A stretch of DNA of 58,607 nt. It comes from Lentisphaerota bacterium. GTDB lineage: Bacteria; Verrucomicrobiota; Lentisphaeria; Victivallales; Victivallaceae. Position numbers and translations under genes: made by a program. The stretch lies in NCBI GenBank assembly GCA_015061775.1, contig SUVY01000011.1, positions 1 through 58,607 on the forward strand, in the 5' to 3' direction. The stretch's first letter is position 1; every line of letters starts with the position of its first letter. Under the pieces are notes generated by a model. It was given only the letters and a program-made list of their open reading frames with translations. It made no database searches and was not told the DNA's origin. Below, one piece after another: positions 27,549 to 35,416 of the stretch.

Positions 27549-28271
27549 ATGAACATCTACCGCGAACAACTGCGTCTGCGCCATCACCAATGCGGCGCAG
27601 ACTGCAAACTGAAACTCAAGAGCATCTTCGATATCTTCCAGGATGCCGCAGCCGACCATGCTGATATTCTCGGCTGCGGTATGGAAAACATGCTTGAAAA
27701 CCGAACTCTCTGGGTGCTTTCGCGGCAGAAAATCGAGATCATACGGCTTCCGGAAGTCAAAGAAAACGTGACCATCGAAACTTATCCGTGCGGAGTTGAC
27801 CGCCTCTTCGCCCTGAGAGAATACCGTCTCTACGATAAAGACAACCAACTTATCGTCAGAGGAACTGCGGCATGGCTGGTGCTTGACTCGGATAACATGC
27901 GTCCCAAGCGTCTTTCGGGAGAAACGTTGAATATTCTTCCGGACAACAGCGGACTTCCGGTAAGCTTCACTTCGCTTGGAAAGATTTCCTCCTGCTCCGG
28001 AAATGCCATGTTTGATCTCAAAGTAAGACCCAGCGATATCGACATGAACCGGCACCTGAACAATGCCAATTATGCTGCAATGGTTCAGGATGCGGTCTAT
28101 TCATGCAATGCTGCAATGGAAGATATCAGCTCCGTTGAAATCAATTATCTGCACTCAGGTCAAATAGATGACCAGATATCCGTCTTGCTCTGCGCTGAAG
28201 GAAAAAATATATCTGTCAGCGGTTCCTGCGCTGAAAAACCAGCCTTTACCGCATCTGTCACTTTAAAGTGA
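27549..28271 (+). CDS. acyl-ACP thioesterase (FatA/FatB-like)
   Basis: Predicted hydrolase releasing free fatty acids from acyl carrier protein, 240 aa, cytosolic. It consists of two hotdog domains: the N-terminal one carries DIFQDAAADHADILG and LWVLSRQKIEI, the C-terminal one carries DIDMNRHLNNANY, which holds the catalytic Asn/His region of the family. The start lies one base after argS, so the two are co-translated. Its last 14 bases overlap the 3' end of the convergent phosphoesterase gene. Confidence 0.85.
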   Translation: MNIYREQLRLRHHQCGADCKLKLKSIFDIFQDAAADHADILGCGMENMLENRTLWVLSRQKIEIIRLPEVKENVTIETYPCGVDRLFALREYRLYDKDNQLIVRGTAAWLVLDSDNMRPKRLSGETLNILPDNSGLPVSFTSLGKISSCSGNAMFDLKVRPSDIDMNRHLNNANYAAMVQDAVYSCNAAMEDISSVEINYLHSGQIDDQISVLLCAEGKNISVSGSCAEKPAFTASVTLK

Positions 28272-29370
28272 CTACAATGATCTCTGCCGGCACACAAAGC
28301 CGCACGGGAAAACCATTCCAGATACCACTGCCGTTGGAAACAATGAGCACGGTATCTTTTATTTTATAGAGACCGGAAACAAATCCTTCATTCATATTGG
28401 CAACTATCTGTTTGAGGAACGGAGCCATTCCCCCGTGAGTATGACCGGACAACTGCAAAACCACTCCTTTTTTGTACGCCGCCTGATTCGCAACATCTGG
28501 ACGATGAGCGAGCAGCACTACCGGAGTCTTTTCGGGAATTCCCTTCAACGCCTCATTCAAACTCGGAGTCGGAGGCACACGGCGGCGCGCCGCCCTGTCA
28601 GGAACTCCGGCGATAGCTACGCCGCAATCGAGAACGACGTTTTTATTGTCGAGCATATTCAACCCGAGACGCTGGAACTCTTTTCGCCATTTATCATAAC
28701 CGGAGTAATATTCGTGATTTCCGGAGACAGCATACACTCCGTATTTGGCTTTCAAATCTTTCAGCGGAGCCACTGATGGTCCCGTGCGCTCCACGCTGCC
28801 GTCAACCATATCTCCGACAATGGCGATAACATCAGCATTCTGCTCCATAGTGCGGCGCACCATTCCGGCAATGCGTTTTTCTCCAGTAAGCGGATCGGCG
28901 TGGAGATCTGCCAACACCGCTATCCGTAATCCAGACGCCTGTGGGGGAAGATCCTTTACCCTTACTGTATAATTGGTTATTTTCGGAATTGGTATCGTAT
29001 TGTAAACTCCGATTGAGACAATCACGGTAACCACGGAAAGTATTCCGAGGTGGCTCCACATATCATACTTGCGGTGTTTCTCTTTTGATATTTTTTTGAA
29101 CGCAAAATAGCGGACCAGCTCATAGACAAGCAATAAAAAAAAGAAAAACATCATAGCGGCATACAACCAACCTCCGCCAAGAATCACCCAGCCGGGAACT
29201 GTGGGAGCAAAGAGTTTGGGTCCTCCAATAACTCTTATTATCGGAAACTTCAGCGCAGCAAGGGCAAGCGGAACCGCTGCCGCCCATTTCCATTTGCTCT
29301 TGATCGGTAATATAACCCTGAGAAAAATCAAACAGCCTATAAAAAAACTCAGAATCATCAATTTATACAT
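28258..29370 (-). CDS. membrane-bound calcineurin-like metallophosphoesterase (YkuE-type)
   Basis: 370-aa protein with an N-terminal membrane part of about four helices (residues 1-125) and a C-terminal metallophosphoesterase domain. Metal-binding motifs are present in order: VLADLHADPL (D-x-H), VGDMVDGS (G-D-x-x-D), SGNHEYYSG (G-N-H-E), LLAHRPDV and LSGHTHGG (G-H-x-H). The start at 29370 has GAGGA ten bases upstream; an upstream extension of 29 codons overlaps the promoter and is rejected. The active site probably faces the outside. Some relatives act on UDP-diacylglucosamine or phosphodiesters, but the substrate here is unknown. Confidence 0.88.
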   Translation of the reverse strand: MYKLMILSFFIGCLIFLRVILPIKSKWKWAAAVPLALAALKFPIIRVIGGPKLFAPTVPGWVILGGGWLYAAMMFFFFLLLVYELVRYFAFKKISKEKHRKYDMWSHLGILSVVTVIVSIGVYNTIPIPKITNYTVRVKDLPPQASGLRIAVLADLHADPLTGEKRIAGMVRRTMEQNADVIAIVGDMVDGSVERTGPSVAPLKDLKAKYGVYAVSGNHEYYSGYDKWRKEFQRLGLNMLDNKNVVLDCGVAIAGVPDRAARRRVPPTPSLNEALKGIPEKTPVVLLAHRPDVANQAAYKKGVVLQLSGHTHGGMAPFLKQIVANMNEGFVSGLYKIKDTVLIVSNGSGIWNGFPVRLCVPAEIIVVTLK

Positions 29371-29405
29371 ATAATATCCATCCTCGTTATTCTGCAATAC
29401 GATAT

Positions 29406-29434
29406 AAAATACTTCAATAAACAGCCTATTACAA
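29406..29434 (-). promoter_or_regulatory. promoter of the metallophosphoesterase gene
   Basis: On the minus strand TTGTAA (29434-29429), a 17-bp spacer and TATTTT (29411-29406), leaving a short leader of about 30 nt. Confidence 0.5.
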
Positions 29435-29464
29435 GCAGTATTTGATATTTCAAACAAAAGTGAC

Positions 29465-29493
29465 TTGAAAAAAACGTGTTCAGATGCTAAATT
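29465..29493 (+). promoter_or_regulatory. promoter of nhaC
   Basis: TTGAAA (29465-29470), a 17-bp spacer and TAAATT (29488-29493), about 40 bp before the chosen start. Confidence 0.5.
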
Positions 29494-29536
29494 CTTTTGA
29501 TTGATTTTTTACTATTTTATGAATACAGGAAACAAC

Positions 29537-30847
29537 ATGAATATTACAACTGAAAAAGGCAGATTTTCCGCCCTCATCCCCTTTATCGTTTTTGCAGCGT
29601 TCTATCTCGGACTCTCTCTCTGGACAGGAGACTTTTACCGCGTTCCCATGACAGTTGCCTTTCTTGTAGCTTCCGCAGTAGCTCTCACCATGAGACCGCG
29701 CGACATCGCAAAAAACATAAATGTCTATGCGCGCGGAATGGGTGAACCCGATATCATGATCATGTCGCTGATCTTCATTCTCGCAGGAGCTTTTGCCGCC
29801 ATCGCCAAAGGTATGGGAGCGGTCGACTCCACTGTGGCTATCGCACAAAATATACTTCCGGAATCCCTGCTGCTGCCCGGAATGTTTATAGTCGCCTGTT
29901 TTCTCTCGCTCGCCATCGGAACAAGCTGCGGAACCATTGCGGCACTCACTCCTATCGCAATATCCATGACCTCCAGTATGAATGCCGCCCCGGCGGTCAT
30001 GGTCGGAGCGGTCATCGGAGGCGCGATGTTCGGAGACAATATATCTATGATATCCGATACCACCATCGCCGCGACCCGCACAATGAATATCTCAATGAAG
30101 GACAAATTCTTTTCCAACATATCCTTTGCCCTGCCCGCCGCAGCGGTCACTCTGGCTATTTATATATTCTGCAGCAGAGACCTTCAGGGGGCTTCCTCGG
30201 TAAAACCGCTTATCGGATTAACGGATTTCATCCGCATCACTCCATATATCCTCATTCTCGCGCTCGCAGTCTATGGAATAAATGTATTAGTCCTTCTCTT
30301 CGGAGCAAGTGTTTTTGCCGCCATCATCGGCATCACTCTCAAAACCTTCGACTTCTGGGGCGCGCTCGATCTGCTGGGAAAAGGATGTCTCAATATGTCA
30401 GAAACACTCTTTGTCGCGCTGCTCGCCGGAGGTTTGCTCTCCATCGTAAAACATCTCGGAGGCGTGGCGTTTATCATGCAGAAAATCGAACAATGCGTCA
30501 AAAGCAAAACAGGCTGTGAACTCGGAACCGCCCTTCTCGTGTCGGCAGTCAACCTCTTCACAGCCAATAATACGGTGGCTATCGTAATAACAGGCCCCAT
30601 TGCAAGAGAGCTGGCGGAGCGCTACAAATGCTCACCCAAACGCATCGCCAGCATACTTGATGCCTCAAGCTGTATCATACAGGGAGTCATTCCTTACGGA
30701 GCTCAGCTCCTGATTGCAACCGGAATCGCTCACGGCGCAAATGTAAAACTCTCAGCCGCGGAGCTTGTGATAAGCTGCCGCTATCAGCAACTGCTGCTTA
30801 TCGCACTCATTATCTGGATATTTTTCAGACGCAATAAAAATTGTTAA
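29537..30847 (+). CDS. nhaC: Na+/H+ antiporter, NhaC family
   Basis: Inner-membrane secondary transporter of 436 aa with about twelve helices, exchanging sodium for protons or, in some relatives, malate/lactate or amino acids. Family segments include LSLAIGTSCGTIAALTPI, GAMFGDNISMISDTTIAA (with the conserved G-D-N) and LFTANNTVAIVITGPIA. The ATG at 29537 has ACAGGA six bases upstream; another ATG at 29519 is possible. It is a single-gene unit that ends 285 bp before the convergent kinase gene, with a structured GC-rich intergenic region between. Confidence 0.85.
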   Translation: MNITTEKGRFSALIPFIVFAAFYLGLSLWTGDFYRVPMTVAFLVASAVALTMRPRDIAKNINVYARGMGEPDIMIMSLIFILAGAFAAIAKGMGAVDSTVAIAQNILPESLLLPGMFIVACFLSLAIGTSCGTIAALTPIAISMTSSMNAAPAVMVGAVIGGAMFGDNISMISDTTIAATRTMNISMKDKFFSNISFALPAAAVTLAIYIFCSRDLQGASSVKPLIGLTDFIRITPYILILALAVYGINVLVLLFGASVFAAIIGITLKTFDFWGALDLLGKGCLNMSETLFVALLAGGLLSIVKHLGGVAFIMQKIEQCVKSKTGCELGTALLVSAVNLFTANNTVAIVITGPIARELAERYKCSPKRIASILDASSCIIQGVIPYGAQLLIATGIAHGANVKLSAAELVISCRYQQLLLIALIIWIFFRRNKNC

Positions 30848-30871
30848 TGTCTCAAATGTTGTGAAGAAAAA

Positions 30872-30974
30872 TGACCGGCGGCGGTGCCCCGCGGTCAATC
30901 TCGCGCCTTGCATCTGCGTCGCGGCGGTCGTGTACAAAAGTACACTCCCTTGCTGTGCTCGATGCAAAACGCGA
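30872..30974. repeat. GC-rich nested inverted repeats between nhaC and the kinase gene
   Basis: Three nested or adjacent hairpins: TGACCG/CGGTCA-type arms (30872-30897), a perfect GTGTAC-aaaa-GTACAC hairpin (30930-30945), and outer arms TCGCGCCTTGCATC (30901-30914) with GATGCAAAACGCGA (30961-30974, two mismatched pairs) enclosing it. It is much richer in G+C than the flanking DNA. It could be a two-way terminator, a small structured RNA or a short palindromic element. Confidence 0.5.
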
Positions 30975-31023
30975 CATTGTCTCACGGATGCATCCACCGA
31001 GGCAAACAAGCGTGTGGCGTATG

Positions 31024-31052
31024 TTGACAAAATACAACGAATGTGCTATATT
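31024..31052 (+). promoter_or_regulatory. orphan consensus promoter facing the 3' end of the kinase gene
   Basis: TTGACA (31024-31029), exactly 17 bp, TATATT (31047-31052). No plus-strand gene follows; the next gene (31132-33681) lies on the other strand, so a transcript from here would be antisense to its 3' end. Confidence 0.5.
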
Positions 31053-31131
31053 TAAGCACATATCAAATAACGTTTGTCATCAATTTAAAAAAATTTTTCA
31101 CAAAAATTGGGACAATACCTAAAAATTCGGC

Positions 31132-33681
31132 TCAAAGCTGATTACTGCAGGCGGTCACAAACTCTTTCCAGTCGTCAGGAGCTCTTTCCACCAGAGTTTT
31201 TCCGTCAGCACCGCTCATTATAAGCAGATGGAATTTAATATTGGAAATTCCTTTGAACTTTGACTCCACTGCTTTAACAAACTTGGGTCTTCTGATCTGC
31301 TTTTTGAGCGTTGTCTTACCCGTCTCTGTCATGTCATCAACCGCAATGCTATAGGTATAGGTGGCTGTTCCATCCAAGAAAATACCGGTGATATGAACAT
31401 ATTTATCCCTGCGCTCTCCTGAAATAAGTATCGGTGCAAGAAAATCTGTTTGGGCAGAAGCCTTGACGAATTCATTGAAACTGTACACACAATCGCGCGC
31501 GTTTTTCACAAACGATCTGAAATCCTGAATTTGTTTTTCTTTACTGTTTTTATTGTTCGCGATATACTCATTGCACTTGCGCAATGCGTTATTGAATACC
31601 GTCATATCACCGCGGCGGAAAGCATCTGCTGCTCCGGAAACAAGCGGATTTTTCAGTGCAGTGATCGCATTCTTCAATGCGGTATTTTTTTGTCTTCTTG
31701 CTGCCTCTATTTCTTTGCGTTCCTGCTCAAGACGGGCGCGTTCTTCAGCTTTGCGTTTTTCCTCTTCGGCTTTACGCTTCTGTTCTGCGATGTGGGCGGC
31801 ACGTCTCTGCTCATCCTGTTTTTTTCGCAGGGCTGCAAACTTTTTCACCTCTTTTTCGCGGTATGGCGCAAACACAAGTATCTCATCGAGTCTGTGATAG
31901 ATCGACAGCAACGGTTTCAGGGTGCGACGCTCCTCGGTAGTCTGCGGTGACATAAGATAGCTCAAACGGAAGTTGATCTTATCGTACAACTCCTGTTTTT
32001 TATCCGGATTCTGGCGGTGAAACGAAAGCAACGCATTGACGCTGTCGATATACTCCTGCCGGGTGACCGGAACGACTTTTACCGGTTTGGGAGGAACTTT
32101 TTTAACTTCCTTGCGCTTCTTTTCAGCCTTCTTTTCAACAGTTTTTGCTCCATCTTTCTTTACCAGCGCATGCAGACCTTTTCCTGCATTCCGGGCAAAC
32201 TCAGGCATCCAGGACTCTTCATGACAGAAGAAAAGTACTGAAACCGCTCCGACGATAACTACCAGGAGTGCTCCAAGTGAAATCAGAGATATCACCAGAA
32301 CTTTTGAGCGTTTGGGAGCAGCTGACTCCACAAGTTCTTCTATCTCTTCAGAGTCGCTTTCCGCTCCGTCATTATGCTTGGCGATCAACGCTGAACGCAC
32401 AGAGGTCTGCTCGACGGATGCTTCCTGCGGTTTGACCTGCTCTGCAGCCGCGGTCTCCGGAGTCTCTGCCTTGTTTTCTGCGGAAGTCTCTTCAACAGCT
32501 TTTTTTTCTTCGGGTACGGTTGGTGCTGTTTCCGGTTTAGCTGCCACGGCAGGCTTCACCACAGATTCCGGAACCGACGCCTTGGAAACTCCAGCCGGTG
32601 GCATCGACGGCTTGAGAACCGCCGCCGGTCTTGCCGGTGCTGACGGTCTTTGCGGAGCCTCTGCTTTCGGTTTGCGCTTGATTCCAAGTCCTTTGAGCTT
32701 CAGACTGACAGCCGGAGCTCCTTTGCGTTTATTGAGTGGTCCCTTGAGCGCATTGTCGATATCTGCAATAAGATCAAGCGGATCCTGATAACGCTCCTCG
32801 ATATTGCGCGCCATCATCTTCATTATTATATCATTGACGCTGTCCGGAACATCGGGGTTCACGCTTTTCGGAGGCTCAAGATTTCCGTCAACGTGTTTGT
32901 GCGACATCTCTTCGACTGTGTCGGCGACATAGGCGTAGCGTCCTGTCACCATCTGGAAGAAGGTTGCTCCAAGACTGTAAATATCGCTTCTTACGTCAGT
33001 GGGAACTCCGGTAAGCTGTTCGGGGCTTATATACTGGGGAGTTCCCAGCACTTCGTCTCCTGCCTCAGCGTGTTCATCATTCACCCCTGCCCTGCGCGCC
33101 AATCCCAGATCGGCGAGTTTGGCAAAGCCGTTGGAGTCGAGCATGATGTTGTCTGGTTTGATATCCTGATGGACAAGACGCTGCTCCTTCCATGCGGCAT
33201 TGATCGCTCCTGCCACCTGACGGATAACTTGAAGAGCGCGCTCCGGAGCTATCACTTTTTCACGCTGGATGATCTGTTTGAATGTCTCGCCGCGGATAAG
33301 CTCCATGGCAAAATAATATACTCCCTCGTCTTCGCCGACGGCGTATGCCTGCACGATGTTGGGGTGATTTACTTTTGCCGCCGCCCGAGCTTCGCGGAAC
33401 AAGCCTTCGACATACTCTCGGTCATCGGTAAAACGCGCCTGAAGTATTTTGAGTGCCACCGGGCGGTCGAGGGATATCTGGCGGGCAAGATAAATTTCGC
33501 CCATTCCTCCCTTGCCGAGCTCAGACTCAATCAGAAAATCTCCAATAACAGTTCCGGGAGAACAGGAGGTTTCCGGAACATCATGCGCAACTCCGCAATC
33601 GGGACACGCTATCTTTCCATCCACGGCGTCTTCAGGAACAACTGAAAAAATCTTGTGGCATTTTTCACAATAAAGTTTCAT
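31132..33681 (-). CDS. zinc-ribbon Ser/Thr protein kinase, membrane-spanning
   Basis: 849-aa Hanks-type kinase. Domain order: zinc ribbon (CEKC at 5-8, CPDC at 26-29), kinase domain at about 47-310, a proline/alanine/glutamate-rich linker, one transmembrane helix near residue 460, a K/E/R-rich coiled-coil stretch, and a C-terminal globular part of about 150 residues that I do not recognise. Catalytic parts: glycine loop GKGGMG, Lys78, Asp173 in HQDIKPDN (HQD instead of HRD), and ADLGLA in place of DFG. The linker and coil place a sensor-like tail across the membrane. The parvulin gene precedes it by six bases, so envelope stress or folding may be its theme (inference). Confidence 0.92.
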   Translation of the reverse strand: MKLYCEKCHKIFSVVPEDAVDGKIACPDCGVAHDVPETSCSPGTVIGDFLIESELGKGGMGEIYLARQISLDRPVALKILQARFTDDREYVEGLFREARAAAKVNHPNIVQAYAVGEDEGVYYFAMELIRGETFKQIIQREKVIAPERALQVIRQVAGAINAAWKEQRLVHQDIKPDNIMLDSNGFAKLADLGLARRAGVNDEHAEAGDEVLGTPQYISPEQLTGVPTDVRSDIYSLGATFFQMVTGRYAYVADTVEEMSHKHVDGNLEPPKSVNPDVPDSVNDIIMKMMARNIEERYQDPLDLIADIDNALKGPLNKRKGAPAVSLKLKGLGIKRKPKAEAPQRPSAPARPAAVLKPSMPPAGVSKASVPESVVKPAVAAKPETAPTVPEEKKAVEETSAENKAETPETAAAEQVKPQEASVEQTSVRSALIAKHNDGAESDSEEIEELVESAAPKRSKVLVISLISLGALLVVIVGAVSVLFFCHEESWMPEFARNAGKGLHALVKKDGAKTVEKKAEKKRKEVKKVPPKPVKVVPVTRQEYIDSVNALLSFHRQNPDKKQELYDKINFRLSYLMSPQTTEERRTLKPLLSIYHRLDEILVFAPYREKEVKKFAALRKKQDEQRRAAHIAEQKRKAEEEKRKAEERARLEQERKEIEAARRQKNTALKNAITALKNPLVSGAADAFRRGDMTVFNNALRKCNEYIANNKNSKEKQIQDFRSFVKNARDCVYSFNEFVKASAQTDFLAPILISGERRDKYVHITGIFLDGTATYTYSIAVDDMTETGKTTLKKQIRRPKFVKAVESKFKGISNIKFHLLIMSGADGKTLVERAPDDWKEFVTACSNQL

Positions 33682-33687
33682 ATCACG

Positions 33688-34722
33688 TCACCTGCCTTCC
33701 TTCTTTGCAGGGTCTTTTGAAACACTCTTGTTCTCATCAATTTCCTGCTCAAAGAAATAACGCACCACCGCTTTTTCGCGGAGTGATATCTTGTATTTTT
33801 CACAGCTTTCAATCCTCTTCTGCTTCTCAAACTTTTCACGCAGACGGGGAAGTACACTGAAATAATCGTTTCCGCTGCCGGGAACAAACTTTATGACTTT
33901 GAGGAAATTTATTCCCTCTGCCGTCTTCACAGGTCCGAAAACGCTGCCCTCTTTGAATGATTTGACTGCTTCGGCAAACTCTGTACGCAGACGTTTTACT
34001 TCGATCGTGCCGAGACGGCCTCCATTATCTTTTCCGGGGCCCTCGGTAAACTTAGCGGCAAGATCGGCAAATGCTGCCGGATCAGCCTTGAGCTGCTGTG
34101 ATATCTTTTCCGCAACCTTGGAATCGGTGACCAGGATCATGGCAAGCTCTACGCGGTCAGGCTCGGAAAACTCGTCTTTGTGTTTCTCATAGTAACGGTA
34201 CAAATCCTCCGGAGTTGTAGTGTTTCCGGCAAGGCAGCAGCGGTGGAGCATAAGCTGTATCGCCATATACTCCTCAACGTCACGGCGCATCTTTGCGTAA
34301 TCGACTCCATTGCTCCGCAGTTTTGCCATAAAGTCCGAGCGTGAACGAGCTCCCATCGCAGTCGCAAGACGGTCGATCTCGGAATCGATATCCTGTGCCG
34401 GAATACGGAAACTGCCCGCATGGTAATCGGCGGCAATAAGCTTGCGGTCGATCATGTCATCCACCGCCTTGCGGCGTATCGCAAGTATCGCTCGCGGAAG
34501 CTCGCTTGCAGGAAGCGAAAGATAAGCAATATGCTCCGGCTCGCGGGTATGCGCCAATACATCGCGTAAACTGATGGCTTCACCGTTCACAGATGCGATT
34601 ATGGAATTGCTCTCCCAGCCGTCATTCGATGCCGGCTTGAGTATAACGCGGCCGCCCTCTCCGGCGGCAACGGCAGCCGAAAGCATGACAGCAAACAGAC
34701 TCAGTAAAAAAGACTTGCTCAA
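33688..34722 (-). CDS. parvulin-type peptidyl-prolyl isomerase (SurA/PrsA-like)
   Basis: 344 aa with an N-terminal signal sequence (residues 1-20, cleavage after AVAA or nearby), so exported. A SurA-like helical N-domain follows (residues about 35-170, including the RRKAVDDMIDRKLI segment), then one parvulin domain (about 185-290) with GPGKDNGGRLGTIEV and FKEGSVFGPVKTAEGINFLKV. It assists folding of exported or outer-membrane proteins. The start codon is TTG at 34722, with AAGGAG eleven bases upstream. It is the first gene of a two-gene unit with the kinase, from the promoter at 34767-34795. Confidence 0.9.
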   Translation of the reverse strand: MSKSFLLSLFAVMLSAAVAAGEGGRVILKPASNDGWESNSIIASVNGEAISLRDVLAHTREPEHIAYLSLPASELPRAILAIRRKAVDDMIDRKLIAADYHAGSFRIPAQDIDSEIDRLATAMGARSRSDFMAKLRSNGVDYAKMRRDVEEYMAIQLMLHRCCLAGNTTTPEDLYRYYEKHKDEFSEPDRVELAMILVTDSKVAEKISQQLKADPAAFADLAAKFTEGPGKDNGGRLGTIEVKRLRTEFAEAVKSFKEGSVFGPVKTAEGINFLKVIKFVPGSGNDYFSVLPRLREKFEKQKRIESCEKYKISLREKAVVRYFFEQEIDENKSVSKDPAKKEGR

Positions 34723-34766
34723 AATATTCGGAACTCCTTAATAATCAATCCTCAATGACACAAGAT

Positions 34767-34795
34767 AATATAGACGCAAAACCGTGTTATTTCAA
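34767..34795 (-). promoter_or_regulatory. promoter of the parvulin-kinase operon
   Basis: On the minus strand TTGAAA (34795-34790), a 17-bp spacer and TATATT (34772-34767), about 45 bp before the TTG start codon. Confidence 0.6.
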
Positions 34796-34834
34796 GCTTA
34801 AACACACATTTTACGCACTAAAAACGGGGAGTTT

Positions 34835-35416
34835 TCAGAACTTGACGGCAAGTTTGCCCTGTCGGATTATTTGAGGAGGTATGACTGTGGTATTTACGAT
34901 CGTTGATCCGGCTGCTCCGGCTGGCAGATCTTCGCCCTCAAAATACACATCCGGCTCTCCGTCGAGCTGGCTCAGCGCCTGACTGCAACTGAGGGCATCC
35001 GGCATTCCGGAAGCATTCGCGCTGGTCTGAACGAGAGGCTCATCAAAATATTTGAGCAGCTCAAATATAAGCGGATGCTCTGGAACTCTCACCGCCTGAG
35101 TTCCGCCCTGCGCGGTATTGACTATCAATGTCAACGCTCCGGGAAAGTAACACTCAGCAAGCTTTTTTGCCGCATCTGAATAGACAAGACCGTACTTTTC
35201 CGGAGTCATATAATCTCGGATAAACCATCCGAAAAACTTGGATGGATCACGATGTTTCAAATTCCGTATCTTTTCGACGGCTGCCGCATCCGAGGCTCGG
35301 CAGATCAAACCGTACACCGTCTCGGTCGGAACAAGTGCAACAGCTCCGGGCTGCCGCAGGACATCAGCTATCCTGCGGGCTGCAGACTGGATGTTTTCAC
35401 TCGTTGCAATCGTCAT
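34835..35416 (-). CDS. L-threonylcarbamoyladenylate synthase (YrdC/Sua5 family)
   Basis: Makes threonylcarbamoyl-AMP for the t6A modification of tRNAs, 193 aa. The family core is present: GAVALVPTETVYGLICRA, then KHRDPSKFFGWFI (usually K-x-R-x-x-x-x-P), YFPGALTLIV and VQTSANASG. It is a short YrdC form without the C-terminal Sua5 domain. The start is uncertain: the ATG at 35416 overlaps the symporter gene by 20 bases and has no clear ribosome-binding site, and an in-frame ATG at 35458 is the alternative. It is translated from the end of the esterase-symporter unit. Confidence 0.9.
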   Translation of the reverse strand: MTIATSENIQSAARRIADVLRQPGAVALVPTETVYGLICRASDAAAVEKIRNLKHRDPSKFFGWFIRDYMTPEKYGLVYSDAAKKLAECYFPGALTLIVNTAQGGTQAVRVPEHPLIFELLKYFDEPLVQTSANASGMPDALSCSQALSQLDGEPDVYFEGEDLPAGAAGSTIVNTTVIPPQIIRQGKLAVKF

